From assembly GCA_016882555.1 (NCBI GenBank), contig VGPQ01000036.1, positions 1-9,241 of the forward strand: 9,241 nt of DNA. The letters are read 5' to 3'. Origin of the DNA: Cyanobacteria bacterium M_surface_7_m2_040 (lineage in GTDB: Bacteria; Cyanobacteriota; Cyanobacteriia; PCC-6307; Cyanobiaceae). Below the pieces are notes generated by a model. It was not told the DNA's origin and did not search any database. It saw only the letters and a list, made by a program, of their open reading frames with translations. Positions 9,170 to 9,241 of this stretch are shown one piece after another. Made by a program: the position numbers and the translations under genes. Numbering within the stretch: the stretch's first letter is position 1; every line of letters begins with the position of its first letter.

Positions 9170-9214
9170 TGATCAGATCTCGGATCAAGCCGCCTGCGGC
9201 CCGATCCATGGATC
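9160..9214. promoter_or_regulatory. GATC-rich palindromic region upstream of the methionine gamma-lyase-like gene
   Basis: Six GATC tetramers begin at 9160, 9171, 9176, 9183, 9203 and 9211. The stretch includes the palindrome CTGATCAG (9169-9176), AGATCT (9175-9180) and a perfect 12-bp palindrome GATCCATGGATC (9203-9214). A stem can also form from GGATC (9182-9186) with GATCC (9203-9207), enclosing GCCG/CGGC (9189-9192/9197-9200). The region lies at the 5' end of the minus-strand operon, and 9145-9180 is A+T-rich relative to the flanks, as expected for a promoter or leader. No -35/-10 pair could be assigned, and no regulator is suggested. Confidence 0.4.
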
Positions 9215-9241
9215 AGCCCCATCCCGCCGGAGTTCCACTTG
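9170..9241. other. Right-edge segment, ambiguous coding content
   Basis: Three readings are possible and the window is too short to choose. On the minus strand, one frame enters from the edge and stops at 9185-9187, 15 bases before the GTG at 9169, which would suit the end of an upstream gene in the same operon (QVELRRDGADPWIGPQAA). A second minus frame overlaps the GTG. On the plus strand, an ATG at 9208 opens a frame to the edge (MDQPHPAGVPL), which would be a divergent gene. None has a strong ribosome binding site or recognisable domain. Confidence 0.25.

Noticed and set aside
7784..9172. 462-codon plus-strand open frame opposite the methionine gamma-lyase-like gene
   Set aside because: It mirrors a gene with clear family motifs; its residues (many His, Gln, Arg, Gly) are typical of the antisense of GC-rich coding DNA.

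Overview
The window reads as chromosomal DNA from a high-GC cyanobacterium of the marine/freshwater Synechococcus-Cyanobium (alpha-cyanobacterial) type. Three things point there: a flv3-flv1 pair, which belongs to oxygenic phototrophs; five copies of the cyanobacterial HIP1 octamer GCGATCGC; and a base composition of roughly two thirds G+C with G/C-rich third codon positions. No mobile element, CRISPR array, rRNA or tRNA was seen. Gene order and proteins look like core genome.

Left half, plus strand: two tandem flavodiiron protein genes. The first (33-1799) is Flv3-like and keeps the complete diiron ligand set. The second (1799-3643) is Flv1-like, and five of its ligand positions are replaced by Asn, Arg or Lys. 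The stop of the first overlaps the start of the second by one base (TGATG). Together they should make the Flv1/Flv3 complex that sends excess electrons from the acceptor side of photosystem I to O2, giving water. A lower-GC intergenic region (3644-3855) follows, then a small plus-strand gene of unknown function (3856-4140; 94 codons, or 82 from an internal start).

Centre: a convergent junction. A 63-codon minus-strand frame (4176-4367) has coding-like third-position bias and may be an unrecognised small protein gene just downstream of gcvP.

Right half, minus strand, in transcription order: a PLP-dependent protein of the methionine gamma-lyase-like ('aluminium resistance protein') family (about 9169-7799), then gcvH (7763-7377) and gcvP (7380-4462). 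gcvH and gcvP overlap by four bases (GTGA). The gap between the first gene and gcvH is 35 bp and holds an imperfect stem-loop. The three probably form one transcription unit. GcvP and GcvH are two of the four parts of the glycine cleavage system, which in cyanobacteria handles photorespiratory glycine.

Taken together, the window places oxygen photoreduction (Flv1/Flv3) next to glycine decarboxylation, convergently transcribed. I see no clear undescribed multi-gene system. The less explained parts are the two small genes at the convergent junction, the GATC/palindrome cluster before the methionine gamma-lyase-like gene, and that gene's unknown substrate and its link to the glycine cleavage genes.
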